Assembly: GCA_963667855.2 (NCBI GenBank)
Contig: CAXXKI010000016.1
Coordinates: forward strand, 1-64,000
Direction of reading: 5' to 3'
Source of the DNA: G963667855 sp963667855
GTDB taxonomy: Bacteria > Planctomycetota > Phycisphaerae > UBA1845
DNA length: 64,000 bases
Part shown: positions 25,237 to 36,296 of the stretch, piece after piece
How the letters are laid out: each line of letters opens with the position of its first letter
How positions within the stretch are numbered: the stretch's first letter is position 1
Translations under genes and position numbers: made by a program
The notes under the pieces: model-generated
Seen by the model: only the letters and a program-made list of their open reading frames with translations
Told to the model about the DNA's origin: nothing
Database searches by the model: none

Positions 25237-26002
25237 ATGTCAACGGCGGAAACTATGAGACTAAGCTCCAGCCTTGAAGATTATCTGGAAGCGGTATTTG
25301 AAATCGTTCGAGAAAAACGCGCTGCCCGGGCTAAGGATATTGCCGAACGCATGGACGTAGGCCGATCTTCCGTCACCGGAGCCTTGAAAGCACTGGCCGA
25401 ACGTAACCTCGTCAACTACGCACCATACGATCTTATCACGCTGACCGAAACGGGAGAGAACGTCGCTCAGCAGATCGCCCGCCGACATGAAGTCTTAAAG
25501 GATTTCCTCGTAACGGTGCTTTCCATAGAGGAGAAGGAAGCGAACGAGAACGCCTGCAAAATGGAGCACGTGGTTTCGGAAAACGTTCTGGATCGTCTTA
25601 TTGCGTTTGCCGAATTCGTAGAGCGATGTCCACGCGGCGGTGCACAATGGGTTGAAAACTTCGGCTACTACTGCAACCACGAACATAAAAAGGGCGATTG
25701 CGGTAAATGTGTCAGCCAGGTTCTCGACGAAGTGAGAGAAAAGAGAGTCGACCGGCAACAGGAAAAAAAACAATTTCAGCACTCTCGACCTGATAAAAGT
25801 CGGCTCAAAAGCGGTCATAAAAAAAGTTAACGGCAAGGGCGGTATTCGCCGCAGGCTGCTGGATATGGGCGCCATAAACGGAACTGTCGTGGAAGTGGAG
25901 CGGATCGCACCGTTCGGCGATCCGATCGAGATAAAGCTAAAGGGTTATCACCTCACGCTGAGAAAAGAAGAGGCGGAGAAAATCGTCGTCGAAACGATTT
26001 AA
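25237..26002 (+). CDS. DtxR-family regulator fused to a FeoA-like domain, frame broken
   Basis: The N-terminal part (ATG at 25237) is a DtxR/MntR-type metalloregulator: a winged helix (AKDIAERMDVGRSSVTGALKAL) and a dimerisation region with metal ligands (ARRHEVLKDFL, ENACKMEHVVS, RCPRGG). After a basic linker the next frame reads IKVGSKAVIKKVNGKGGIRR, then a FeoA/SH3 core (LLDMGAINGTVVEVERIAPFGDP). An A8 run at 25763-25770 separates the frames. With seven A the fusion is 254 residues. No start codon exists for FeoA alone. It stands directly before feoB and probably senses iron to control it. Confidence 0.8.
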
Positions 26003-26105
26003 CGATACCGGTGGCCTGGATTACGCGAGGAATGCGGGCCGAAGTCGAAGCACGGATCGTTTGGGGACAAGGGATGTACGTTTGCGATAAGCGAGTTCTG
26101 CACTA

Positions 26106-28359
26106 ATGGTAAACACCTCCAGCAGCAAGTCGGGACGGAAAACGATTGCTCTTCTCGGTAATCCCAATTCCGGGAAAACTGTCATATTCAATGCCCTGGT
26201 AGGGGCACGTCAACACGTGGGGAACTATCCCGGAGTCACGGTGGAAAAGGCCAATGGCACCTTGCGGATGGGGGAGCTGACTCTGGATGTCGTTGATTTG
26301 CCGGGAACGTACAGCCTATCGCCGTATTCAGTGGAAGAGCAGATTGCCCGCGGTTTTCTGATTGATGATGCGCCCGATGTCGTTATCAACGTCGTTGACG
26401 CTTCAAATATAGAGCGAAACCTGTATTTGACAATTCAGTTGCTCGAATTGGGAGTCCCGCTGGTTATTGCCTTGAATATGTCGGATGTGGCAAAAAACAA
26501 GGGGATGAAGATCGATGTGCAACTTCTGGAAACCCTGCTTGGTACGGAAATCGTTCCGACGGTGGGGCATAAGGGCGAAGGCATAAAGGATCTGCTGAAT
26601 ACCGCGGTCGAAGTGGCCGGCGGCGAGCGCCGTTTCCAGCCGAGATCGGTTACTTACGGCGAAGATGTCGAGCAATATATCCAAGAGTTGCAGGAACTCC
26701 TGGAACTGCACCATATTCTGAAGGATAGCGAATTACCCGAAAACAATCTGCCGGCCCGTTGGGTGGCTTTAAAGCTATTGGAAGGGGACGAGCCGGTTCA
26801 GAAAGCTGTTGCGAATGAAAAAATCATAAGCGCCGCGGATGTTTCCAGTCAAAGGCTGGAAGCCACTCTAGGCGACTCGGCCGAGGCCATTATCGCTGAA
26901 AAACGCTACGGGTTCATTTCCGGAGCCTGCCAGGAAACTGTGAGCCGAACCGTCGAATCGCGACGCCTGTTCTCTGAAAAGATCGATGTAATAGCAACCA
27001 ACCGTGTTCTTGGTTTACCCATTTTCTTCGGCCTCATGTATGTCGTGTTCAATCTCACCTTTACCCTGGGCGAACCACCCATGGAGTGGATCGAATCGGG
27101 GATAGGGGTTTTAAGAAGCTGGGTCGACGCTTTCTGGGCGGCCAATAGCGAGAGCCTGCTCCGCAGCCTTCTGGTGGACGGTATTATAAGCGGTGTTGGC
27201 GGAGTGATCATATTCCTCCCCAATATCCTGCTTTTATTCCTGGCCATCGCTTTCCTTGAAGACAGCGGTTACATGGCCCGGGCCGCTTTCCTCATGGACC
27301 GGCTCATGCACAAAATCGGTTTACATGGCAAAAGTTTTATCCCCATGCTCATAGGGTTTGGCTGCTCCGTGCCGGCGATTATGGCCACGCGAACCCTGGA
27401 GAACCGCAAGGACCGGCTGACCACCATGATGGTCGTTCCGCTGATGAGTTGCGGGGCCAGGTTGCCCATCTATGCCCTGATAATTCCCGTATTCTTCCCG
27501 GAAAAATGGCGGGGGGGCCACCCTATGGTTTATCTATATCATCGGAGTGGTGCTGGCCATTATTTGCGCTAAAATCCTGCGAAAAACCCTGTTCAAGGGT
27601 GACGCGCCGCCGTTCGTTATGGAGCTCCCTCCGTACCGTTTTCCCACTATAAAAAGTGTTTCCATGCATATGTGGAATCGTGGGGGTGCATACTTGAAAA
27701 AGGCTGGCACGGTCATCCTGGCAATATCGATAATCCTGTGGGGGCTGCAGCAGTGGCCCGGTTTACCCGATGCCCAGGCCCAACAGTTCGCCCAGGCAAG
27801 GGAGCAGGTAAATTCTGCCGATTCGCTGTTGTCGGACGAAAGCAAAGAGAAGGAGCTGATCGCCCTGAACTACGCTGAAGCGGAAGCCACCCTCGAATCA
27901 TCCCTCATGGGGAGACTGGGTAAGAAACTCGAAGTCGTACTCGCCCCCTGTGGTTTCGATTGGCGAATATCAACCGCCATGGTCGGCGCATTTGCGGCCA
28001 AGGAAGTATTTGTCAGCCAGTTGGGTATCGTCTACTCCCTGGGAAGTAAGCAGGACGAGGAATCCGAGACCTTAAGGGAGCAGTTGCGGGCGAATTACAG
28101 CCCCCTCCAGGGATTCTGCATCATGCTCTTCTGCCTGATAAGCGCACCATGTATGGCCACGGTGGCCATCACCCGCCGGGAGAGTAATTCATGGAAATGG
28201 GGCGTTATTCCAGCTGGCCGGGCTTACCGTACTGGCATGGATTATTACAACCGCCGTATACCAGGTTGGAAGCAGGTTAATGTGATTGACGTATGGTTGG
28301 CTTGGGGAGCCATCAATCCGTGGCTATTGGATAAGGAACAGAAAAATGAGCCCGCATAA
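26106..28359 (+). CDS. feoB: Ferrous iron transporter FeoB, frame broken
   Basis: FeoB imports Fe(II) through the inner membrane. The N-terminal G domain shows G1 GNPNSGKT, G3 DLPGTYSL and G4 NMSD; the G5 region and helical GDI-like domain follow to about residue 270. The membrane part contains two Gate motifs (FLPNILLLFLAIAFLEDSGY, GFGCSVPAIMATRTLENRKD) and continues to the C-terminus. A G7 run at 27511-27517 splits the gene; with six G the frame runs 750 residues, a normal length. It forms an iron operon with the DtxR-FeoA gene and hemP. Confidence 0.92.
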
Positions 28360-28519
28360 CGATGAAAAAAAGAAAACGGAAAACGCGGTTCATAAAGCGA
28401 CTATTGTCGTGGATTCCAGGAATATAATGCAGGGCCGCCGCGAAGTGCAGATACTCCACGGCAACGAAGTATACCGCTTGCGGGAAACCAGTAACGGAAA
28501 ACTCATCCTGAACAAATAG
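28346..28519 (+). CDS. hemP: Hemin uptake protein HemP family
   Basis: The 57-residue protein ends with the family signature REVQILHGNEVYRLRETSNG followed by KLILNK. The first 25 residues are charged and variable, as in other members. The ATG lies 14 bases inside the end of feoB and follows AAGGAACAG, so it is translated with feoB. HemP proteins are small, iron-regulated and linked to heme uptake; the biochemical role is unclear. A longer frame from 28286 has no support. Confidence 0.85.
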   Translation: MSPHNDEKKKTENAVHKATIVVDSRNIMQGRREVQILHGNEVYRLRETSNGKLILNK

Positions 28520-29191
28520 CAGCAGGTTAAAGAAAACAGAACCCAGCCAGCCTTCATGCCAGCCAGGGAGCTATCAAACGGTTACGTGTTCGATACTCCC
28601 TTTTGTTTTTGCAATCAGATAATCAATAGCGTATCGAGATTGGAGCTTCAAAATGGTTTCCAGGAGACTGAGCTATGTCGGTGGACGACAATTCGCCTGA
28701 AATGCCGAGTGTTCTGGAAGGTATTGTATTAACCATGGTACATGCTTTTCGGCAATACATACGTACTTGATGCGGACATACTCGAGGAGTAGTTGGTTGG
28801 CTATTACACCTTATTACTGATCCGCGTAGCTTATCTCTTGATTTCCAGGTTAATACGAACCATGCCAGGGGGGGCAGTTGACGGGTGCTCTTTATTGAGC
28901 GCCCGCAACTGCTCCATTTAGATTAATGCGGTAAAAATCAGGCAATTCTATCGCCGTCTTTTGGGCAATGCATTTCAGTGAGTTAGTGGTAGGCTGGGGG
29001 GTTTAGTGGGAGGGGTGGAGAGGCTCGTGCCCTGATTGGAAATGGAAGAGGTGTCAAAACGCGCCGGATATTGGCCTATTGTTTGGTAGAGATATACGGG
29101 TTGGTCTTGCGCTTTTGGGCTGAGGTGTGAGATATTCGCGTGCGGGGAGCGTGCGAGTTTAAGACCTGCTGCCACGTTAGGAGGAATTCGG
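28520..29191. other. Intergenic region after the iron operon
   Basis: About 670 bases with no supportable gene. A CGGGTGCTC hairpin near 28878-28903 could end the iron transcript although it lacks a T run. The promoter of the large secreted protein must lie in the second half; no clear boxes were seen. Confidence 0.4.
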
Positions 29192-32100
29192 ATGCCTGGA
29201 TTAGAGAAAAGGAAACGCCATTGGGGAAAGATATTTCCCGATGGGGTTGAACAGAGGTGCCAGCAGAGGGGAGGAGGCCGTTCGGTGTTGCGGGTTCCTG
29301 CTTTTTTGCTGGTTGCTGTTTTAGCGGTTACGCCAATTGCCTTTGGAGGAGTTAGTGCCCCCTTCGAGGAGCGTGCGACCGCTGGAGACGGTGCGGTTGG
29401 CGGCTCTGTGGCCGTTGTTGAGTATGCGGGTTTAAAAGCCAAGGTTGGCGTTCCGGAGCTCAGCGACGAAGCTGAGCGGCTGTGGTTGCCTCCTGATGCG
29501 CCGGAGACTGATGTGGCCTACATGCGCAAGGCGGCCAGCTATATGCTGGGGAATGCTGAGGACGTGGATCTTGATGATCCGGTGGCCGTCTTCAGGCACG
29601 TTATTTCTCAATTAGACGACAAAGTGGATGTTATCCCTACTGAGAACTACCTTTACTGGCGTTTTCACACGGGGGATAAGTATGTATGGGGTAACCTGCG
29701 GCTGGGACCAGGTTCGCGCGATGAGAATAAGATTCACATTGGTTATTACGAGTTTCGCGAGGATCTGACCGGGCCGGAAGAAGCCAACGCCCGTTATTCG
29801 CTGCTATCCGAGAAGGATGGGATTGCGATTACCCATATCAGCGATTTCGTTTATGACGTCGCTTACGAAGGGAAAACGGTTCGTTTCGCCTTGAACGAGG
29901 TGAACCAGGACGAGCCCGCATCGTTCGAGATGCCGCCGAACGAGGTTTTTGTTTTCCGTACTGAAGACGAATCGGGAATCCAGTTCCACCTCCTGTTTGA
30001 CAAGCAGACGAAGAACTTCCTGTTCGTTGCCAACGAGGACGAGAAGGAGTTGGAAGCGGTGGAGATGGTGGGAGAGAATCTGGCTCTGGACATGGCTACC
30101 GGTTTCCTGTTCTACGTCGATCACCGTTATAACGACCGGCTGGTACTTGTCGGGGTATACCGACGAAACGTAGCCCAGAACAATTACTACGACGGGCCGG
30201 CTGACCAGTTGTCGGATAACTATATTCCCGACGTTCCGGAATACAGGGATTACCTTAACCAGGCCTATCCGTTTACCAGAAACGTGATTGATGAGTACGG
30301 TTTCTACATTCATGACCCCGGTAACCGAATCGCGGTAGCTCCTTACTACACGTATAACACGGTCGAAGAAGTAGTGGAGATGCTGGAGGTCTGCCAGGAG
30401 TATGGCGGAACGGGCGAAGTGATGGCCTGCATGATGCCGGGCGGTTTTCATGCTGCAAACGATGAAGCGGAAAACGCCGCGTTTACACCGCAAGGCGGCA
30501 TCCCCGGTTTACCCGCACTTGAAGGGCTTAACGGAGTTATGGGGAATGCCGCGGAAGATATTCAGCTTCGAGATGCCGCTCGGGTTATGGTCACGGTGAT
30601 GGATGAAACCTGGGAAGGTCCGGACCCGCTGGGTGCAGACGGGTGGACCGCCACGGGTTTATGGCATCTGGTTACCGACCCGCCGACACAATGTCCTCCG
30701 GGACCGGTGTATGTATCCCCGGTGACCAGTGCATATTACGGAATGGATGCCACCTGTGATTATAATGATGGTACGCCCAATTTCGGTATGTTAACCTCTC
30801 CGGTGATTACCAATTTGCCCTCCTATTCAGTGCTGGAATTCTGGCACCGTCGTCAGACCGAGGGTAATTGTGGAATACACGATATCAGCGAGGTGCAGAT
30901 ATCCACTAACGGGCTCGATTGGGATATCCTCTGGGAGGTGTGCGAAGAGCGCAACCTCTGGGTTCATTCCGGGCAGATATACCTCAGTGATTACGCCGGT
31001 AAGGATGTACAGATTCGTTTCTTCTTCGATACGATTACGCACAAGGACAACGGGCATCAGGGCTGGATGATCGACGACATCAGCATCTACTACGAAGATG
31101 ACGGCGACGGAGATGGAGTCGTACCGATCAGGCCGCGACACATGGCAGGGCTTACGTGGCACATGGTGGGTGTTTCGCGTATACCTGGCGGACCTCCTCC
31201 GGGCGGCGGACCTGGTGGTGGCCCTCCGGGTGGCGTACCAGTCGGCGGTCCCGGTGGTGGTGGTCCTGGAGCGGGAGCAGGGGGTAGAGGTCCCATCCAC
31301 GCTGCGGGAATTACCTGGCACCTTAATGGATTGACTTTTATCCCGGCGGGGACGATACACAATACCGGTTCCACCTGGCATTATGGCGGAGTCACCTTCA
31401 TACCGGCCGGCAGCAAGCATAATACCGGGCATACCTGGCACTATACCGGGGCTACGTTTATTCCTCGGGGGACTAAACACAATTCCGGTGTGACCTGGCA
31501 TGTGCCCGGAGCGACGTTTATTCCGGCGGGCAGCAAGCATGCGGCCGGTATTACCTGGCACCTGGAGGGAATTACCTTTATCCCAAGAGGCTCGAAACAT
31601 AATTCGGGCGTAACCTGGCATGTGGCCGGCGAAACATTTATCCCGGCAGGCAGTAAGCATGCTGCCGGTATTACCTGGCACCTTCCGGGAATCAGCTTTA
31701 TCCCCCGAGGTACGAAACACAATTCCGGAGTAACGTGGCACGTGGCCGGGCAGACCCTGATTCCTCCGGGCAGTAAGCATGCGGCTGGAATCACCTGGCA
31801 TTTACCGGGAATCAGTTTTTATCCCTCGCGGTACGAAACACAATTCGGGAGTAACCTGGCACGTATCAGGCGAAACTTTTATCCCGCGGGGGAGTAAGCA
31901 TGCGGCCGGTATTACCTGGCACTTACCCGGGGTCAGTTTCATACCGCGGGGTACGAGGCACAATACCGGTTCAACCTGGCATTTATCCGGGTTTACCTTG
32001 ATACCGCCGGGTAGTAAGCATAACTCGGGCTACACGTGGCATTATTCCGGGCAGACGGTAATACCGCCAGGTACCGTTCATAATTCGGGTTATACCTGGC

Positions 32101-33590
32101 ACTATCCCGGCCAATCGTTTATTCCCGAGGGGACTAAACATAATTCCGGCTACACCTGGCATTGTCCGGGGGGAACGTTTATCCCACCTGGTACAAAGCA
32201 CAATTCGGGTGTTACCTGGCATTACGGCGGGCAGACTTTCATCCCGCCGGGAACGATTCATAACTCCGGTCACACCTGGCACTATGATGGGCAGAGCTTT
32301 ATTCCCGCGGGAACCAAGCACAATTCCGGTTATACCTGGCATTATCCGGGGGCGAGTTTCATCCCGTCTGACGCCAAACATAATTCGGGTGTTACCTGGC
32401 ACGTCGGCGGAGTCACCTTCATCCCGGGAACGGCCAAGCACATGGCCGGTACCACCTGGCACGAGGCTGGTGGTACGTTCCTGGCGTTGAATGTGGCGGG
32501 CGGCGTGTTTGATTTATGCGAGGTTGAGGCAGACTGCGTCGATATTCCCTGCCACGTGGCCGAGTGTAATCCGGAGGATCAGACATGCGACTGGATACCC
32601 ACACCTGGTATGGAATGTGATGATGGTAATCCCTATACCGCCATCGATATATGTGACGAGTACGGCGAGTGTGTAGGAGATGTGGTTCCCGGAACCGTCT
32701 GCGATGATGGTAATCCATGTACCATTGATGATTTGTACGATACTGCCGGAGTCTGCGTTGGAGTTCCCGCCGTAGGTTTGGCCTGTGACGACGGTAACCA
32801 CTGTACGCTGGATGGCAGTTCCGTTTGCGACAGCACGGGCGAATGCTCCGGCGGAACCGTAATTGTCGGCGATGCCTGCGACGACGGCGATGAATGCAAC
32901 TTCGGCGACGTATGCGGTGTAGACGGCGGGTGTTACGCTCAGGTAGACCAGGCATGTGACAACATGGCGCCGTGCGACGGCGAGGAATCTTGCGATCCGC
33001 TATATGGATGTATGCACGGCGAACCGCCCGCCTGCGACGATTTCTGCAGCGGCGAGGACGGTACATGTGACGATTCACTCGGTGGTTGTGTCACCATGGA
33101 TGACTCGCCAATGTGTGATGCGCCCGATGATTGCATGGAAGCCGATTGTAACGAGGAGCTAAACGGATGCGAGGAATTCCCCATCGATTGCGATGATGGC
33201 GATCCGTGTACGGAGGATCTCTGCGATATGGGTGAGTGTATACACAATCCCTTACCGGAAGGTGAAACGTGCGACGACGGGTCGGCCTGCACCACCGGTG
33301 ACGCCTGTATGGACGGTGTGTGTACGGGTATTCCGATCGATTGCGGTGATTGTGCCGCATGCGATCCGGAAACCGGTGGCTGCGATATAGCTACCTGTTT
33401 CTGCGAGATTCTCGGAGATGTCGATGGTAACAAGGTAATTGATCTCGACGACTACGACGATTTCGCCGCGTGCATGTCTGGGCCGATGGTGGATGTTGCG
33501 GGTGATGCCTGCTTGTGCTTCGACTTCGACGGTGACATGACGATTGACATGAAAGATTTCGCGGAGTTCCAGCGGCTGGTAATGCCGTAG
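29192..33590 (+). CDS. Secreted multi-domain protein with TWH/FIP repeats, Cys-rich tail and dockerin-like end
   Basis: AGGAGGAATTCG precedes the ATG. With one extra T removed (run 31816-31820) the protein has 1465 residues. Order: signal peptide (hydrophobic FLLVAVLAVTPIAFGG), an unknown domain to about residue 450, a jelly-roll of MAM or immune-inhibitor type (about 475-640; TSPVITNLPSYSVLEFWH, GWMIDDISIYY), a Pro/Gly linker, twenty 20-residue repeats (TWH...FIP.G.KHNSG), a Cys-rich part with CDDGNPCT repeats, and a dockerin-like pair (GDVDGNKVIDLDDY, DFDGDMTIDMKDF). It is likely an extracellular or surface adhesive or structural protein. The repeat is not a family I know. Confidence 0.75.
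31133..32490 (+). repeat. Tandem 60-bp coding repeat
   Basis: Twenty copies of a 60-bp unit encode the pattern KHNSGxTWHxxGxxFIPxGT; one more diverged copy lies before the Pro/Gly linker. In copies 5-11 an alternation of ITWHLPG and VTWHVAG units gives a 120-bp higher-order period, a sign of expansion by unequal exchange. Each unit has two or more histidines and one tryptophan. Confidence 0.9.
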
Positions 33591-33655
33591 GAGCGGATTC
33601 GAAGAAAACCGGGACAATCTCAATCCTTGATTATACGGAAATGAGATTGAGGAAA

Positions 33656-33690
33656 AACGGGTCGCCTGCCTTAACGGCAGGCGACCCGTT
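33656..33690 (-). terminator. Strong hairpin terminator between convergent genes
   Basis: A perfect 15-bp stem (33656-33670 with 33676-33690) is followed on the minus strand by a T run. It would end the small leftward gene at 33715 and may also stop the long rightward transcript. Confidence 0.65.
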
Positions 33691-33714
33691 ACAGTTTGAA
33701 TATTATGTATCCCT

Positions 33715-33900
33715 TCATTCGTTGAGTTTCGATTTTGCCAGCCCAAGAGCTCTTTGGGCTTCCTCATCTTGAGGATTGTCATGTAGTACGCATTTTGCCG
33801 CATTCCCAGTTAGGGTGATAGCCTTTTCACTATCTGCAACAACATTTGAAATCAGGATACCAAACGCTGCCAGAAGACTTGTTGTTCTTGCAGTTAACAT
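33715..33900 (-). CDS. Small membrane-anchored or exported protein
   Basis: The 61-residue frame has one hydrophobic segment (TTSLLAAFGILISNVVA) and then a helical part resembling a single TPR helix pair (NPQDEEAQRALGLAKSKLNE). GAGG stands 11 bases before the ATG and a terminator follows directly, which supports expression. No family is assigned. Confidence 0.5.
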   Translation of the reverse strand: MLTARTTSLLAAFGILISNVVADSEKAITLTGNAAKCVLHDNPQDEEAQRALGLAKSKLNE

Positions 33901-34274
33901 TTCGTCAATCCTCGGAATGCCTTATTCGATGAGCTTTTAATATTGTACTTTTCCGTCGATTGCCTTGTCCAATTATTAATGGGTTAAATTAGAATATACA
34001 CTTGAAAGAATTGTAACTGTGGTATTCAAGGACTTATCCTGAGAATGTTAATATAGGCAAGGAAGGGTGGGGTGCATTATTGAAAAAAAAACTATTGTGA
34101 TATTTGGCTAAGCCGAGTATTCTGCCCGTATGGGTTAAGAAGTAATTGGCGTTTACGTAATTGAGTGCGGTCATTGAATAATCGATTTGAGGTTTCGCAT
34201 AATCAAACTCCCTTCTTAAAGTGCGGCTTGAACTCGATTTTCCCAGGTCATAGAAATCACAGGAGAATAGGATC
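33901..34274. other. Intergenic region
   Basis: About 370 bases that must hold the divergent promoters of the small leftward gene and the first beta-helix gene. A TTGTACT-rich AT segment is present, but no clear promoter pair or gene was seen. Confidence 0.35.
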
Positions 34275-36216
34275 ATGTCAACCAAAGTAACGGCAATAGT
34301 ATTGGCTTTTGTTGCGATTTCTGGCGCAGTTCAAGCGCAGACCGTGATTTACGTAGACCAGAACGCGAACCTTACTCCGCACGACGGTTCAAGCTGGTGT
34401 AACGCGTACCTCACGCTGGACGAGGCCTTGGACGCCTCTACAAGCGGGTTCACCATTAAGGTGGCCAATGGCACCTACAAACCGGATACAAGCGGCTTGC
34501 CTGAAACTTACGAGGCGACTTTTACAATCGAAAGCGGGCTGGAAATCCTGGGAGGGTACGCTGGCTGCGGTGCAATTGATCCAGATGCCCGGGATTTTGC
34601 TCTTTATGCAACCTGGCTTTCAGGAGAAGTTGGGAATCCCGCATCGTCCTACGATAACAGTCTTAATATCATGTCAGTGATCGATTGTGATGCTCAGACG
34701 GTTATTGATGGATTCAGCCTGGCCGATGGTTCAGGACCACACGGTTCGCCGTACCCATTCGGTTCCGGGGCAGCTATTTTCATACGGGGGGGGAGAGCCA
34801 AAAGTAAGTAACTGTACGTTCAGAGACCAAGGATCGTATGCGATCGTGAATTTTGAAACCGATTCGCGTATTGAGCAATGTTTGTTCGAGAACAACCAGC
34901 GTCGTGTAGTTCTCCAGCAAACAAGTTCGGTCTCGTATGCTGATTGTGTGTTTCGTAATAACCTGGCCTGCGGAATAGAAAGCTACGTTACCGATTTCGT
35001 CGTTACCGGATGCGAGTTTGACTCCAATTTTAACGGGGGCATGGGAGGAGCGATCGATCATACGGATGGGGCGGCCTATATAACCGATAGTGTATTTACT
35101 AATAATGAATCATCGGGAGGTTACGGAGGAGCTCTGTATGTCGTAGGGGATGGGTACGTTGAAATACATAATTGTACTTTTACGGACAACGTTAACCATA
35201 CCTCCGACGGCGGTGCCGTAATTGGGGCTGATGCTATAAGTAACTGCCGGTTTGAAAGGAATAGGGCCGTTTACGGCGACGGGGGTGCGGTTTGGGGACC
35301 TACTAATATTACCAACTGCGAATTTATTGATAATTATGCTGCTGGGAGTATGGGAGGAGGAGGAGCTGTATATACGTGCTGTACAGCAACACTGCGGAAA
35401 TGCACTTTTATCAACAACAGCACTCTCGAATGGGGAGGCGCGATCGGTTCTGTTAATGGTGAGCCCGAAATCATCGATTGTGTTTTCTCTGGAAACTCTT
35501 CCAAAAAAGGAGGTGCAATAAGTAAGCTTTTTGATGGTATGATGAAGATATATAATTGCGTTTTGATTGATAATGAAGCGGATACGATGGGCGGAGGCGT
35601 ATACTTTTCGGATGGAGAGTCGGGCGGTGGTGTTGAAATTTACAACTCCAGCTTTTCCGGAAACGACGCTCCGCAGGGCGGGGCTATCGGGACACCTGGT
35701 TGGGGTGGTGTTTGTCAACTCGTAATGGCTAATTCCATCCTTTGGGGAAATACAGCTACTGCCGATCCGCAACTGGCAATTGTTTCGCCGGCTACCGCGG
35801 ATGTCAGCTACAGTTGCGTAGAAGGCGGCTATACCGGAACAAACAACATCTCCACGGATCCGCAATTCGCCGACGCGGATCTGCGGCTGAGCGAAACCTC
35901 GCCGTGCATCGAAGCCGGTAATAACGACGCCGTTCCGGTTACTCTTATAACCGATCTTGATGAGAATCCCCGAATTGCCGGTTGCTTTGTCGATATGGGG
36001 GCCTACGAGTTTCCAGGTGGTCAACCATTAATGGGTGATATAGACGGTGACTGCGACCTCGATCTGGTCGATTATGAATATTTTGACATTTGCCTGTCAC
36101 TGTCAGGCCCGGGGGCGGGTTCCATTTTCCAGGAATGTATTGATACTTTCGATTTTGACAGTGACGGAGACATAGACCTGGCCGACTTTGCCGCGTACCA
36201 GCAGTTGGCAGGATGA
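34275..36216 (+). CDS. Beta-helix surface protein with dockerin-like end, copy 1, frame broken
   Basis: Reading seven G instead of eight in the run 34786-34793 gives 646 residues. A signal peptide (VLAFVAISGAVQAQ) is followed by VIYVDQNANLTPHDGSSWCNA, the usual start of planctomycete parallel beta-helix proteins. Repeated strands of Pmp type (FxxN and GGAI: CTFTDN, GGAVWG, CEFIDNY) form the helix. The end (GDIDGDCDLDLVDYEYF, DSDGDIDLADFAAYQQLAG) is dockerin-like and probably anchors or sorts the protein. AGGAG precedes the ATG. It is the most divergent of three tandem copies. Confidence 0.8.
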
Positions 36217-36296
36217 TTGCCTTTTTACAGGATATTACCTAAAAGGGCAGAAACCAAAGTTATGGATTACGAGTTTTTACCACAGGAGGTGGGATT

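Noticed and set aside
30827..31801. Long leftward open frames opposite the TWH repeats
   Set aside because: They are mirror frames caused by the 60-bp periodicity and base composition of the real gene.
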